From the NCBI RefSeq assembly GCF_036785885.1, contig NC_092323.1, positions 14,020,501-14,084,500 on the forward strand: 64,000 nt of DNA. Direction: 5' to 3'. Both the position numbers and the translations under genes were made by a program. This document shows positions 1 through 11,320 of the stretch, in pieces. The notes beneath the pieces were generated by a model that did not search any database, was not told where the DNA came from, and saw nothing but the letters and a program-made list of their open reading frames with translations. The stretch is from Coffea arabica. Taxonomy: Eukaryota; Streptophyta; Magnoliopsida; Gentianales; Rubiaceae. Every line of letters starts with the position of its first letter. Position 1 is the stretch's first letter.

Positions 1-226
1 AGGGAAGAAAGGAGAACGAAAAGTGATTTTATCACCTGAGAGCTTATTAGGTTTCATCAACCATTCTTGGATCAAGGCAGGATCTAATCCCATACTCATT
101 TCCTGTGTCCAAAAAAAGAAAAAAGAAAAAATAACTTCCCTTAATGAATCCGATCACAAAATGAAAAGTAAACGGAATTTGAGTTCTTGCCATTTCTGAG
201 AGCCACTTTGCTTGTGAATGATCCAT
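1..226 (-). CDS. bHLH transcription factor, clade IVa-like, copy A (partial, 5' end only)
   Basis: Start of a bHLH gene that leaves the window at the left edge. Exon 1 is 226-191 and encodes MDHSQAKWLSEM. Exon 2 begins at 102 (acceptor ACACAG) and continues with EMSMGLDPALIQEW and beyond. The WLSE motif and exon layout match exon 1 and 2 of copy C (MDLSTEKWLSEI, then EMDVPALCYQW), and this N-terminal signature is typical of the bHLH18/19/20/25 group. The donor after exon 1 reads GCAAGA, so the first intron would be GC-AG; copy B has the same GC donor. The bHLH domain itself lies outside the window, so it cannot be judged whether the gene is intact. Identification rests on homology to copy C in the same window and on a shared upstream block. 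Confidence 0.6.
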
Positions 227-1231
227 GAGGCAGCTTTCTTATTGAGTGTTAAATGATGATTGTGGATGTGAACAATTAAGCAAAAAAATTCATAAACAAT
301 TTCTGAAGCCAAAAGACGAGACATGGGATGCATATAAAGTTTCTGAAGCCAAATTATCTCCCAAAATTTAATTCTGACATTCACAAAGGTGGCATGCCAC
401 AACCCTGATTGATCACTTGATGGAAAAATGGGTTTTGGAGTGACAAACTTAAAGAGAAATCAAACGACCAAAGAGAAAAAAATTAAATGAAGAAAAATTT
501 AGTAAAGAAGATATGGTAACCAACCTAAATCTAGTGAATAAATTCAATATGGAAAGCCACTAGTGATTAAAACAGAAGAAAGATATGCTGTCATATCTTG
601 TACCACTACTACTATCTTAGTACTTAGCACTAAAATTTAGTGATTGAAGGTTACCTCACCTCAGACAAATCAACAGGGTATCCAAATTCCTCTAAAAAGA
701 TTGGTTAAGAATTTTCCCAGTTTTATAGGTATATGCTCCTCTCACCAAAACCCACCACAAGAAATTTTCTTTTTTTTTTTCAAAATTTAAAAAAAGACAC
801 AAGAAAAAAGAACAAATGACCTAGCTAAATGGGGAGGTTCAAAATATTGTAGGAAAAGCTAATTCAAGATTGGCCGGCAAATCGCTGTCGGACGGGCCAA
901 CCATATATCTTTTGTCAACAGTTTATTGTTGATGGTTCTAATCAACCAAAAAAAGAAAAAATCATTTAAGCAAGAAAGCGCAGAGAAACAATAAAGAAGG
1001 CAAATGTCGTTCTATTCTGCAGAACACACAATAGGCTGTGCGGCTACACACTTTAATAGACTCGTGATCTGCACTTTCTCCCTTAATATCTTACAACAAT
1101 ATTCAACCTATGGACCAACCAATTAAATGAAGACAAAGAATGCCAAAAAAAAAGGGATATTATTAACAAAATTGAAACTTCTAACATTTTCTTACAAATC
1201 AAAAGTTAATTTGTCTTGATCGAAGAGTAGA
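227..1231. other. upstream region of bHLH copy A, no gene
   Basis: AT-rich non-coding stretch. Its part around 560-660 is clearly related, on the opposite strand, to DNA upstream of copies B and C: an ATATGCTGTCA core, a run like ACTATCTTAGTACTT, and a GGTTACC block. It probably holds the copy A promoter. Nothing else is recognised in it. Confidence 0.5.
582..597. promoter_or_regulatory. palindromic upstream element of bHLH copy A
   Basis: GATATGCTGTCATATC is a 6-bp inverted repeat (GATATG/CATATC) around CTGT, about 360 bp upstream of the copy A start codon. Near-identical elements lie upstream of copy B (8,465-8,480) and copy C (16,092-16,107). A regulatory role is inferred only from this conservation among paralogues. 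Confidence 0.4.
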
Positions 1232-1249
1232 AGTGCAACAAAAATGAAT

Positions 1250-1628
1250 CATTTGACCAATGATGAGCACGCCAAGCGATTTCACAATTCCAAGAGAGTT
1301 TACTTCCAAATTCAAGAGGACGGCTTTAGCAGTAACAGTGTATACTATTTGGAGAGTTCAAAACGAATCTCCATTCAAAGCAGAGATCAGACGTGGATAT
1401 TCTTAATGCCATTATTAATATAGTCCATTATGCAGCTGTTTCTTGGGATAAAATTCCTAAGACTAAGGAGAATTGGAGGATGTTGGTGGAATGGAGGATC
1501 CCTACCAAAATTTTGATATAGCATGTGTCTGTAGAGTCTGTAGGGAGGAGTGTAATAGTGATGATAAGAGGATACGTGTATAACCCGATTTCCTGATATT
1601 AATAAAATTTACCATTTTAGTAAAAAAG
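1250..1628 (+). mobile_element. 5'-truncated LINE (L1-type) remnant with target site duplication
   Basis: The 379-bp insert is flanked by an imperfect 18-bp direct repeat: AGTGCAACAAAAATGAAT at 1,232-1,249 and AGTGCAACAAAAATAAAT at 1,629-1,646. It ends in a short A-rich tail. Around 1,327-1,400 one frame reads LAVTVYTIWRVQNESPF, which resembles the last conserved part of plant L1 ORF2 (A.VYHIW.ERN). Long TSD, A-rich 3' end and 5' truncation fit target-primed reverse transcription. Only the far 3' end of the element is present. Confidence 0.65.
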
Positions 1629-1652
1629 AGTGCAACAAAAATAAATGAGAAA

Positions 1653-3437
1653 TGACGGGTTTTTTTTTTATATGTGTACAAGTTTAAATTTAATTTATAC
1701 CCGTTTTGACTGTAAGTATACAGGTCAAATTAGTAGTTTAGGGCATATATCGGGTCGATCCCACGAGAAAAATTAGACAATTACTGGTACTACTAAAACT
1801 TCTGTATTATTTAGACGATCAATGTATTAAAAGAAACAAAACTATACTAAACTTATACAAGAAAATAGCAAACAAAAGCTCCTTAGGATACGGTATCCCT
1901 AACTACGCATGTAAGTGCTATTTTTGGATCATTGACTACTACTATCTTGGCTAACTACGACGTAATTTCCTTATGCATGTGAAACCTACTCTCGTAGTGA
2001 ATCAACTCTACTTATAATTAATCCACACCTACTCTCGTGGTTATGAAATTAGTTACAAGTTCATTTCTTCTATGAAATTACATGAAATAAATCATTAAAC
2101 TCACAAAGGTGCTCCTCTACTCTCGTGAGTGAACTCCTTAGATTTAGCACTTTTTGAACTAATGTTAAATCTCAATTTTTATTGAAGAAATAACATCTTT
2201 AGATAATCACAATTAATATTACCAAGTTAATCATGATATGAAAAGCTAAAGTGCTAAATAACTTCCTCAAAATAATGGCATCAAATAGCCAAATAATAAA
2301 CACTAACAATCATAAAAAGTTCAACCAAACCCAATGCATAAATTTTAGAAACACATAATAAATATAGAATCTAAACTTGTATATTAACTAACCAATAGAA
2401 TCAAGTACAAAAGATAAAGAGTTAGGATGAAAATATAACCCTTGTCACATGAGTTCATTCCTCCATCTTCATCTTCTTCTTTCTCTTTGCCTAGCTAATA
2501 AACAAGAAAGGATAAACTAGCTAGAAACTGATTATCCTACACTATCTAAACTAAAGAGCTAAGAAACAAGCTAAGAACTACATTTTGTGGTGTTTCTTGC
2601 CCCCTCCAAGCTCTCTTGATTCTTGCAACTCCATGGCTATTTATAGATGAAATTAGTTTAAAAAATGAGGCTTCAAACATCACTTTTACAGCTGTTAAGT
2701 GGTTGTCACACGTCCACCAATAGTTGTGAATTATTAGAAAAGAATGTGCAAGTGGAGAGTAGTCATTTCTGACCAGAATCTGGCCAAGAATCTGGCTAGC
2801 ATCCGGCCAGATTGTTGGCCAGATTGCTCCCCTGCCTTTGCAATTTCTATTCAGTCTTCAAGGTCATTCCAATTTTGCATCAAATTCAACTGAACTTTTC
2901 TCAATGATAGAAGCTGAATTAACTTTTGACCAAAACATAAAACTTGTAGTTCTTTGAGTTAGTTTTCCAATGCATCAAGAATTACCTCATTTGGATTTGT
3001 ATAGGCTAAAAATAACTGAAATACCCTTGACTACTCAATGTCTTGTTTCAGTTTTGGCCATAGAAATTGGCTACTGTAATTCGGCTTTTTGACCTGGAAA
3101 ACCTTGTCTTTACAAGAATTGTAGATCCATCTCTTATTTTCAAAATGGTTCAAGAATCATCTTAATCCAATCATTGTAGCTCAAGTTATAGTCAAAATAT
3201 GAAAATGTATCAAAACTGTCAACTTTCCTTTTTCATCCAAATGAAATCTATTTTCAACTTCTATAAAAATTATAGACAAAATACAAGTAAAATGGGACAT
3301 AAACCTCATTTAAACACTTAAGAGCATTTTGAACTAATTATAGTCAAAATAATTCATTTTCTTCCTATAATATTGCCAAAATGACTAAAAATAACATAAA
3401 ATGTCTTTCAAATATAACTCAAATTAGTCACTTATCA
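1653..3437 (-). mobile_element. solo LTR (LTR retrotransposon remnant)
   Basis: A 1,785-bp segment starting TG (TGACGGG) and ending CA (CTTATCA), flanked on both sides by the perfect 5-bp duplication AGAAA (1,648-1,652 and 3,438-3,442). A minus-strand TATA motif (CTATAAATAGCC, near 2,635-2,650) suggests minus orientation. No internal retroelement domain is present, so it is a solo LTR left by LTR-LTR recombination. The long LTR hints at a Ty3/gypsy Tat-like lineage, but this is not certain. The intact TSD suggests a moderate to young age. Confidence 0.75.
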
Positions 3438-3608
3438 AGAAAAATTACAGCTCAACACCAAATATTAGTGGCTTTAGTGAATTTGACCCTTAGTACTTTT
3501 CTACAAAGTTGCGCGATGAAGAGCACCGAGCAGAGTCAACTTTCTGCAGACGTTGAAGCGTCTACTTCACAATGGCTGTCTGGCCCTTTTGGATATTCGG
3601 CTAAATGG

Positions 3609-3841
3609 AGAGTAATTTTCCTAACAGTGGCCCTAGTTATATAATAACATTTCTTATTATTCTTTTGAGCTGTTTGGCATAAGATGAGCACAAAATTCTA
3701 TAAAGCATGTAAAACAATGGCCTTTTAGAAGAGTAATTTTCGTAACAATGGCCCTAGGTATATAATAACATTTCTTATTATTCTTTTGAGCTGTCTGGCA
3801 TAAGATGAGCACATAATTCTATAAAAGCATGTAAAACAATG
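3609..3841. repeat. tandem duplication, about 111-bp unit, two copies
   Basis: Copies at about 3,609-3,719 and 3,730-3,841 share AGAGTAATTTTC, a GTGGCCCTAG-like block, ATAATAACATTTCTTATT and TAAGATGAGCACA, with only a few mismatches. The period is about 121 bp. No coding potential is seen. Confidence 0.85.
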
Positions 3842-5614
3842 TTTTGGGTCCGGTTTACCTAAAACAATACAATAAAAATGTTGGTTTCCCCCGGGACGAG
3901 AAGGAGAGAAATGCAATTAATTAGCCTCCCACCTTTTATGGCACGTGTAAAAAGGAATATTTGGAGATTCCCTGATCCAGTCGGATAATTTTAGGGTTTA
4001 AACACGTCTAATCAAGTCAAATATTTTAATGTTCAAGTTTGTTCAATTATTTTAATAAATTTGAAATTCTGTTTAAATTTGAATTGTTTGTTTATCGAAT
4101 CAAACTCATACGAGTTTTTATCGAGTCAAATACGAATCGAACCCGAGTAGTTTGAATTTTTAATCTATAATTTTAATTTTATACTAATCGAGCCACATTC
4201 AAAATAGAGTTTGAAAGTTTACCGAATACGAAATGTTGTTCAAATTTAGTTTTATTTAATTGATGAACCAAATTCGAATAAACTCTTATGGGACTGAACT
4301 TGATTCGAGTATCAAACAATTTAATTCATTTTTCAATTTCTATTAATCTGCCGCATACTATAATTAGCTTCTCTATCCGGGAGTCTATGAAGGACGGAAA
4401 AAATTACTTGCCTTGAAATTGGCGTGTGCAAAAAGCTTTCTAAAATAAAAATTGTTGTATTCTTTTTCTTTTTTTTTGGTATAAGAAGGAAAAAAATCTA
4501 CATCGGACTGCCCAGTATTCATCCATCACATGCATGGAGAACAATATTGAGTGGCTTCACTGTTGCCCCGTTAATCAGAATAATACCTTCAAGAAAAAGA
4601 ACTCTACTTCTTTCTATTTAGCAAGTCACAATAACAAGTAACAACTAGAGAAAGAAAAAATATCACAAGAAAGCTCGAATTCTCTATCTCACATCATCTA
4701 TTAATCTCTTTCCCTCTTTATTTTCTTGCCGGATATGAACATATATTTCAGTTTACCACGATAATGTTACTGCATGAAGTTGCATGTGGAGAGAAAATGC
4801 AGAGTGTCAGATAACCATTTGCGTAGAAAGCATAACAGAGTGTACCAGAAATGATAGAGGGAATTCCCAATATATAGTAGCTTCGAAGAGAAATGTGAGG
4901 CATTTTAAAAACCGTATTATATTTAGAAATGCATACAGTAAGTAAATGCCTAAAGAATTAGAACAGCATCTGTAAATGTGTCCTTTGATGAAATAATTAA
5001 TTTGAAAAACACCACTATCTAAGAATTTTCCTTAACCAAAAAAAACCCTTTTTTTTTTTTTTTGAGAATTTACTCCACAAAAATACTTAGTAAACCACCA
5101 AGACCGGGTAGAAACAAATTAGAAATTGGGTCTCTCCAAAAGTAGTAATACCTCGACATTGAAACCCTAGAACAATTGGTCCCAAGTTAGGCAGAAACAC
5201 ATGCCTGCACGAGGGCACTGTAACACAAGTATTCTGTTGACTCGAAACTTTTTGGATAAAAGATTATTTGAAATATTATGTGGCATAATCACTGTAATAC
5301 TTTTTATGATATGATGTATGTGAAATAAAAAAGAGATTGAAAAGATAAAAATGTGTTTTAAAAATTGTGTTCGTGATGCAAATAAATAATTTTTTGTCAT
5401 TATTTGGCTATTCAAACAAGCAGTATCCATCCAGATTAAACTAAGCAAATGAAAAACATGAAAGAATTAAAAAAAACGTAGCAATGAGAATTAGTAATCA
5501 GAGCTGCGCCCGCCACCGAACACGAGCCTTGGAGCACGCTTTGGAATTCCATTAAAAAATAACGTAGTTTTCATTATCAAATTTAATACTGGCAAGTGGG
5601 CAAGAAATCAATGG
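3842..5614. other. AT-rich intergenic region, no gene recognised
   Basis: Contains stretches such as AATCGAACCCGAG and GAATCAAACTC around 3,990-4,330, typical of old dispersed repeats in plants, and poly-T and poly-A runs. No open frame shows a recognisable protein, no splice structure could be built, and no tRNA-like fold was found. Confidence 0.5.
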
Positions 5615-5720
5615 GTCTGTATAAATATTAATCGCCCAATGGCCTAGTGGGATGTTGACTCCCCAGCATTCGAAGAACGATTGTCTTGATGTTAGATTAA
5701 TCGGAGATACACTAAACAAT
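5615..5720 (+). repeat. dispersed repeat related to 29,275-29,385 (inverted)
   Basis: CGCCCAATGGCCTAGTGG and following bases up to CACTAAACAATTGC are about 70% alike, by eye, to the reverse complement of 29,275-29,385. The TGGCCTAGTGG stretch resembles a pol III A box, so a tRNA-derived SINE fragment is possible. No clear B box or tail was found. Confidence 0.45.
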
Positions 5721-5772
5721 TGCAAAAATTAGCACCAGATGTAATTGTTCTAGTGCAACTTAATCTGTTTTA

Positions 5773-5912
5773 ATCACTTTTAGCTCAGTAGCTAGGGCAG
5801 GGAAGGGTTGTTAGAACTCTCTCCGTTATCAAGTTCAGAATTCGAATTCTGTGCTTGAAAGTGAAGGATAGAAAAAATGCGAGGAGGGATAGTAGAGGGG
5901 GGAAAAAAAAAA
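5773..5912 (+). mobile_element. tRNA-derived SINE with 14-bp target site duplication
   Basis: The 140-bp body is flanked by CTTAATCTGTTTTA (5,759-5,772) and CTTCATCTGTTTTA (5,913-5,926), 13 of 14 identical. It holds an A-box-like TAGCTCAGTAGC near the 5' end, a B-box-like TTCGAATTCTG about 60 bp later, and a poly-A tail right before the second repeat. These are the standard marks of a SINE. The family is not identified. Confidence 0.75.
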
Positions 5913-5926
5913 CTTCATCTGTTTTA

Positions 5927-6596
5927 GGAATAGATTAAGTAACAATTCTAATCTGGTAAGATTGCAGATCTCATCTTGTTTTAAATCTATTCTGGAAGTG
6001 ATAGGGTATCCACAGCTTAAAAGATGCACTAAATTAGATTATTAGACTTCGTTCTTCTTTTGGAATAGTATAATATGGACCAACTAGATATAAAGTAGGA
6101 GGAGAAAAATATTAACCCTGGCTCTGAAATAGAAAATTAATTTACATATGTAACCCGAAGTTAATAGAACTAATGGATGAAATTAGACTTAATAGGGATA
6201 ATTTGGTCAGTTCTCATAGTTTAATGGCTGTAGTGTAGGATACAAAAAAGAATACTTTATTTCAATTTTTTTAGTGTAAGTGAAAGAAGTCGAACTCTAG
6301 ATTTCTCACCTATATTCTCTCTATCTGAATCATCCAATCCATCTCTCCCTTTCCCCACTTTATTTCAAATTTACAGAGGCATAGTATACATATTTTAAAT
6401 TCAGAAATGCATAGTACACCACAAGAAAAGAAAAAAAGTACAGCATACAAATGAAAAGGAATAGAAATGCAACTTTTTTTCTTATTCTGAATGTTCCCTA
6501 ATATACGACTCTTAGTTTAATTTGCTTCCTTCCAATTGCTTGTGAAATTTCGAAAATGCACTGCAAGCTAAGAACTCTGTTGTTTGTGATTTTCGA
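5927..6596. other. intergenic region downstream of bHLH copy B, nothing recognised
   Basis: AT-rich DNA with short homopolymer runs. It would contain the 3' flank of the copy B remnant. No coding or structured element was seen. Confidence 0.4.
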
Positions 6597-8133
6597 TCAT
6601 ACGATCTTTAGCAGAGCCTGTGGAATATAACTGGCAAGCACCTCTACTGTCATGCAAAATCCTTCATCAATCTGCAACCGAAAAATAAATAGGATTAGAT
6701 CCTCGTCCATTTCTGGACGTGGCAAGTCTTCAAATTTTCCTTACATCCACCAAGCTCCCCTTGTATTTTTTTTTTTTTTTGGCAAATAAATACCATTCAA
6801 TCGGGAATGCAAATGTACTACCACAAGCTTCTTGCAATCCTTTCTTTTGGTGAACTAAAGAACTGTTAACAAGGGTGAGACTGGGATCAGGTTACAATCT
6901 CTTCCACGATGCAAAAAACTTGGATCAGGGTACAAATACATAAAATGTTATCAAACAGGACGATAGGATAAAAAGGTGAACTACTTAGTCAAGGGCTTGT
7001 CAAATAAGATCTAAAACTTGTACAATATTCCAGGAATGAGAAAAAAAAATTCTATAGTCTATCGAAGATTTTCACAAATCATTTGCAATTCAAACTAAAC
7101 AAAACTTTTTACTTTTTGGTAAGCAATAGTGCAAGTATCTTGCAAACCAATAAGAACAAGAAAAAAAAAAATCAATTTACTCCAAAAAATCCAAACGAAA
7201 AAGGACTACTCAAATGTTGATAAAGCAACGCAAATACCACAAGATTTCAAGTCAAATATTACAAATCCTTTGTGTAACATCATTGTAGCGCATGTAAAGC
7301 TAATATTCTAGAATTTAAATATGTTAAACTTACAGGTTAATTAATTAGAAGGTAAGGTTTTACATTCCCTCCATCATCATGTATTCATTTGTAAATAACT
7401 TAATAAATGGTAGGCTTTATAAGAAAAAGTAGTGCTCATCAAAAAACCTGTGCCACTGCATTAATAAGGTGCATCTCATCTTCGAGTGGTACAAAGCTGC
7501 AGCTTTTGATGCTTAAACCGATCTTTTCAATCAAGGAAATGAACTCCAACAGTATCTTTTTGTGATTCTTGCACTGGACTCTTATTAGCACTTCTTCTCC
7601 TGTGATTTTTACTTGGACTTCAGCAGCTGATGGCGACTGCTGATCAGAGCTGCCACCATCAGAGACATTCTCACAAGGACGAGCTTTCTTTGTTGGAGAA
7701 ACAACCGATTCCTCCGTCGGCTTCCTCTTCTTCACTTCTTCTTCAAGTAACTTCTCCCGTTCTACGAGTTGTTTTATGCACTTTACAGGACTTCCAATTA
7801 CAGATACCTCGTCCAACTGCACAGGCAACAAAAACAAATCTCAGTTCACCAACCAAAGTTGGGGGGTGGAGGCTGGTGGGGAGCCAATCCATCCTATAGT
7901 CATCTTATTCTAGTACTTTAATTGGTTCTCTAAGCTACAAATTCTACCAGGATTTACAGTTAAAATTAACATCTAGAGTACACCGGTCCGATCAAAAAAA
8001 AAAAGGGAATTTTTATCCTCCCTACCATCTTAAGATCAGAAACTACAGCTGATGAAGCTGTGAACTGCAGGCACAGCTTCTGTCATCGTTTTCTTGCCAA
8101 TTCTGACAAGCATTTTGCTGTTGAAAAATCCAT
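6597..8133 (-). pseudogene. bHLH copy B, internally deleted pseudogene
   Basis: Paralogue of copy C. The 5' end at 8,133 encodes MDFSTAKCLSEL, equal to exon 1 of copies A and C. It runs straight from the exon 1 / intron 1 boundary (TTGGCAAGA) into the end of the bHLH basic region near 8,100, so intron 1 and most of exon 2 are deleted. The joined reading frame meets TGA within the remaining basic region (RKR-stop-QKL), and DNA binding would be lost. The 3' half is open: exon 7,816-7,448 (LDEVSVIGSPVKCIKQL, then an ACT-like part ending INAVAQ) and last exon 6,671-6,597 (IDEGFCMTVEVLASYIPQAL, stop). Open 3' exons point to recent decay. A shortened transcript starting downstream is possible but unproven. 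Confidence 0.8.
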
Positions 8134-10588
8134 ATATATGGTGAGATTTGTTAAGATCCTGGAGAAAAGGAAAACAACCCAGAAATATTCGTCGGTTGAT
8201 AAACAAAATCTATGCCTTTAGTCCTAGAGCTATGTTATGTGCCTCAAATTTCAACCCTAAATAAGTGGGTTTTGGAATGAAAAAAGAAAAAGGATCTAAC
8301 GATGGATTCACTTGCTAAAATAAGAGAAAATTAAGTGAATAAAAAATGAGGCTAAATCTAGTCAAATGAATTTCAACCGGCAGAAATCCACCATTATATT
8401 ACAAAAGCACGTTGGCATGATTAACACACCAGACAGCTTACCATGAAAAAAAAGGCGCAAAACACATATGCTGTCAGATCACATGGTACAGGTACTATCT
8501 TAGGACTTGGGAATATCATGATTCAGATACAGTAATAGAAGTATGTGAAGCAGAGACCACACAGGACATCAAGACTGGGTGGAGAGGGTTACCATTACCG
8601 CGGAGAAAAATCAACAAAGTGTCCAATTGCTGTTCCTTGGAGAAGGGTTGTCAAGAATTGTCTCTGCTTTAATTGGCGTGATTTCCACAATTATTTTTTA
8701 GTATTCAGTCGTAGAAAACAGAAGAGCAGACAAGAGAGATGGAGAGCAGTAGCAAGTTTCTTTCGGATGGCTGTGCGAAGAATGAATAAACTACAATTCC
8801 TGATACTGGCATGTGAGCCGTGCGGAAATCAATATAAGTACATCCAATCAAAAGGGCCTCTCTTTCTTAATTAATTTCTTCGGTTGTCTCATCTTAATTC
8901 CTGCATCACCCCCTTGACCTTCATTATTTGATTTTCTTTTAGATGTGATCAAATTTGTGTGCCCCAGTTTAGATAGGAATTCAACAACTTAGCTTCATAT
9001 TGATGAGAATTATTTCAACCTTATTATGTTATTCACATATTCTAATTTATAACAATATGATATGATTGTATACCAAATAATGTAATAAATATAATAACAG
9101 TACAGAACCGATGTGTACAATCTCGTTGACCCCTTCCACCTTTATCATTACTGTTAACAAGTAGTCTCATGATTTCATCTATTGAAGACTAGTTTACAAT
9201 AATACTTTTTTTCTTGTCATGTAAGAAAATACAAGAATCCTTCATTATTTTGGTCTTAAGAAATGAAAAATTAATTTGGTAGGGAGCATCGAATATCCGA
9301 TGTCAACAACTCCAGAATGGAGCAATGAATTAAACGTATTAATGTATGCACCTGTAGGGTGTGGTATAATTAAGACACAAGTTGGTATATTCATTGAGAA
9401 ATTATAAGTTAACAATTATGATTGTCGATATCGGATTTATATCGTATGACAAATCGATAGGGGTAAAATTTAAGTGATCCATATGCTTTTTTCAGTTCCC
9501 TTTGGGCTGTTTCTGTTTACTGTTCAGACTTCTTCTTATCCTATACCATTTTGGGTATGATTTTTTTATGCATGCTAACATTTTTTGGTGTTTTTTGTAG
9601 TTAATTATCTCCATATATCCTTTTTTGGTGTTCCATGCTCAAATCTTGATTTTGAGTTCGGCTTACATTCTGGTTGGCTCCCCTTGAGGTTTATGGCATA
9701 TTTCTTTCAATAAATAATTTCATATGACAGTTCATAAGTCTTATGATCAACCAAACTGTTTTTGTATACAACCAATCATTAAAAAGCAGGTACTAAACAA
9801 TTTTTATTGCTCTTATGATTTCCCTCTTTAATGTGTGTATATATATATATTTTCCTGAAGTCAGCTCATTTTGGTCGGCATGGCAAGCCAAAAGGAAATA
9901 ATAAGAACATTAACTTCCGCATGTGCCATAATATATTCTGGTGATGAAACAAAACTGGGTTTTGAATCTACTTGTCGAAATAAATTAAAAAGTTTAGAGT
10001 TATGTGATCATGAAATTTATAACTTTTTTTTTTCAAAAAAAAAAAAAAAACAGATGCAACTACGACTTCTGTAAAAATCTTGCAATTACTACTAACATGT
10101 ATTATTTGTGAAATTAAACTACTAATGAACATATTCACCGATATTTTGTAAATGGCCCTGGTATAAATCGCTGATTTTGCATTGATTGATTCAGTGTCTA
10201 TGGAAACTAAAATATTAGACCCTCAAATTCTTTTTGTTGCTACATTAATAAAACCCTTTAGCTGAGTTGAGAACTATCATGTCGTCTTGCTTTAATTAAC
10301 TTCTGCCAAATGTTCGCTGGATTTACCGCGTCCGAGGAGTTTTAAGAAGAACTTATGGTTAAACCTTACATAGGTTTACTTGTAAAGAAAAATGCGAGAA
10401 AAATGAAGGAAAGGCAGTTTGTTTTCTTTCCATTTTGTTCATGCATGTTAGAACGAAAATTTGAAGGTTTTCTTGCATTTTATTACATTATGAATCTTGT
10501 AAAATTTGCAATTCAAAAAATGGTTTGTTAGACATAAATAGAAATAACAATGATTGAGTATATTTTCCCAAAAGATTACTGCATGCTT
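8134..10588. other. intergenic region between bHLH copy B and the LRR-bearing element
   Basis: The part up to about 8,650 shares blocks with the upstream DNA of copies A and C (for example a TTACC block near 8,590 and the element at 8,465). The remainder is AT-rich with poly-A and TA runs near 9,840 and 10,030. No gene was recognised. Confidence 0.45.
8465..8480. promoter_or_regulatory. upstream element of bHLH copy B, degenerate palindrome
   Basis: CATATGCTGTCAGATC matches the copy A and C element apart from two changes that weaken the palindrome. It lies about 340 bp upstream of the copy B start remnant. Loss of symmetry in the pseudogene copy fits relaxed constraint, but one case proves little. 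Confidence 0.35.
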
Positions 10589-11320
10589 GACGGGATCTTC
10601 TGTCCAATATTTTATGTCCACTTTCCTGTCCAATATAAAACTACGTTGTTCCACTGCAGACGGGATCCTTTGTCCAATATTTTGTATCCAATTTTCTGTC
10701 CAATGTGAAACTACGTAGTTTCACTTATTATGTTCCGTCTGGCCCTGTCAAATAATTTCCATTCACCGTGAATTCCTCCAAAGCAAAACCACTACATATT
10801 TCTGGTGGCAGTTGACCAGTAAAGCTGTTATTTGAAAATCTTACATTTTTCAAAAAAGGACTGCTCTTCCCTAAGTCCCTAGGAATGATACCGGAAAACT
10901 TATTTGTAAAGATGGAGAGAGTCTGCAGATTACTAAGATTAGAGATTTCGTCAGGCAAGTCTCCACTGAATTAGTATCTTAATACTTAGTTAACCCATTT
11001 TTTGGATGTGCTTATTGCGTTTTTTGGATATGTTTTTCTTTTTTCTTCTTTTTTGGGTTTCCTTTGTTTACACAACTTTGTTACAATTTCCAAAACCCTA
11101 TTGCTACCGTTACAATTTCCAAAAATCTGTTGCCACCATTTTCTACCTAGAAGATGAAGGAAGTTTTTCAACAAAACAATTTTTTTCTTTCTGGTGTAAG
11201 GCAGCCAAACAGTCTTTCTTTTTTTGTGCTACATCAATAGATATAGTAAGTAAAACTACGTAGTTTTATATTGGACGAGAAAGTGGACGGAAAATATTGG
11301 ATAGAGGATTCCGGTCCGTC
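10589..11320. mobile_element. non-autonomous DNA transposon-like element with inverted ends around an LRR gene fragment
   Basis: The right end (11,250-11,320) reads, inverted, like the left end: GACGG..., then TCCAATATTTT, GTCCA, GTCCAATATAAAACTACGT. The left end is present twice in tandem (10,589-10,654 and 10,659-10,724, period 70). The terminal repeats are about 65 bp long. Between them lies a piece of a host receptor gene (10,744-10,970). This is the layout of a Pack-TIR element such as a Pack-MULE. No clean target site duplication was found at either possible left end, so the exact border and superfamily remain open. Confidence 0.55.
10744..10970 (-). pseudogene. leucine-rich repeat receptor-kinase fragment inside the inverted-repeat element
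   Basis: One frame encodes about three plant extracellular-type LRRs, including LSNLQTLSIFTNKFSGIIP and NNSFTGQLPPEICSG, followed by LEEFTVNGNYLTG. The fragment starts just after an in-frame stop and ends where element sequence begins (GPDGT). The family is LRR receptor-like kinase subfamily XI/XII-like, where the PPEIC.G..LE....N.LTG pattern is common. There is no signal peptide, transmembrane segment or kinase, so it is a captured or inserted fragment, not a gene. Confidence 0.7.

Noticed and set aside
154-402. 82-residue minus-strand open frame near bHLH copy A
   Set aside because: The real coding part is a different frame (MDHSQAKWLSEM at 226-191); this frame has no family match.
7448-7816. 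Copy B 3' exons as an independent intact gene
   Set aside because: The open frame starts only at a splice acceptor; the upstream exon is deleted and stopped, so it is best read as part of a pseudogene.
8545-8874. 109-residue open frame upstream of bHLH copy B
   Set aside because: It overlaps the upstream block shared by the three bHLH copies and is not conserved as protein in the other two.
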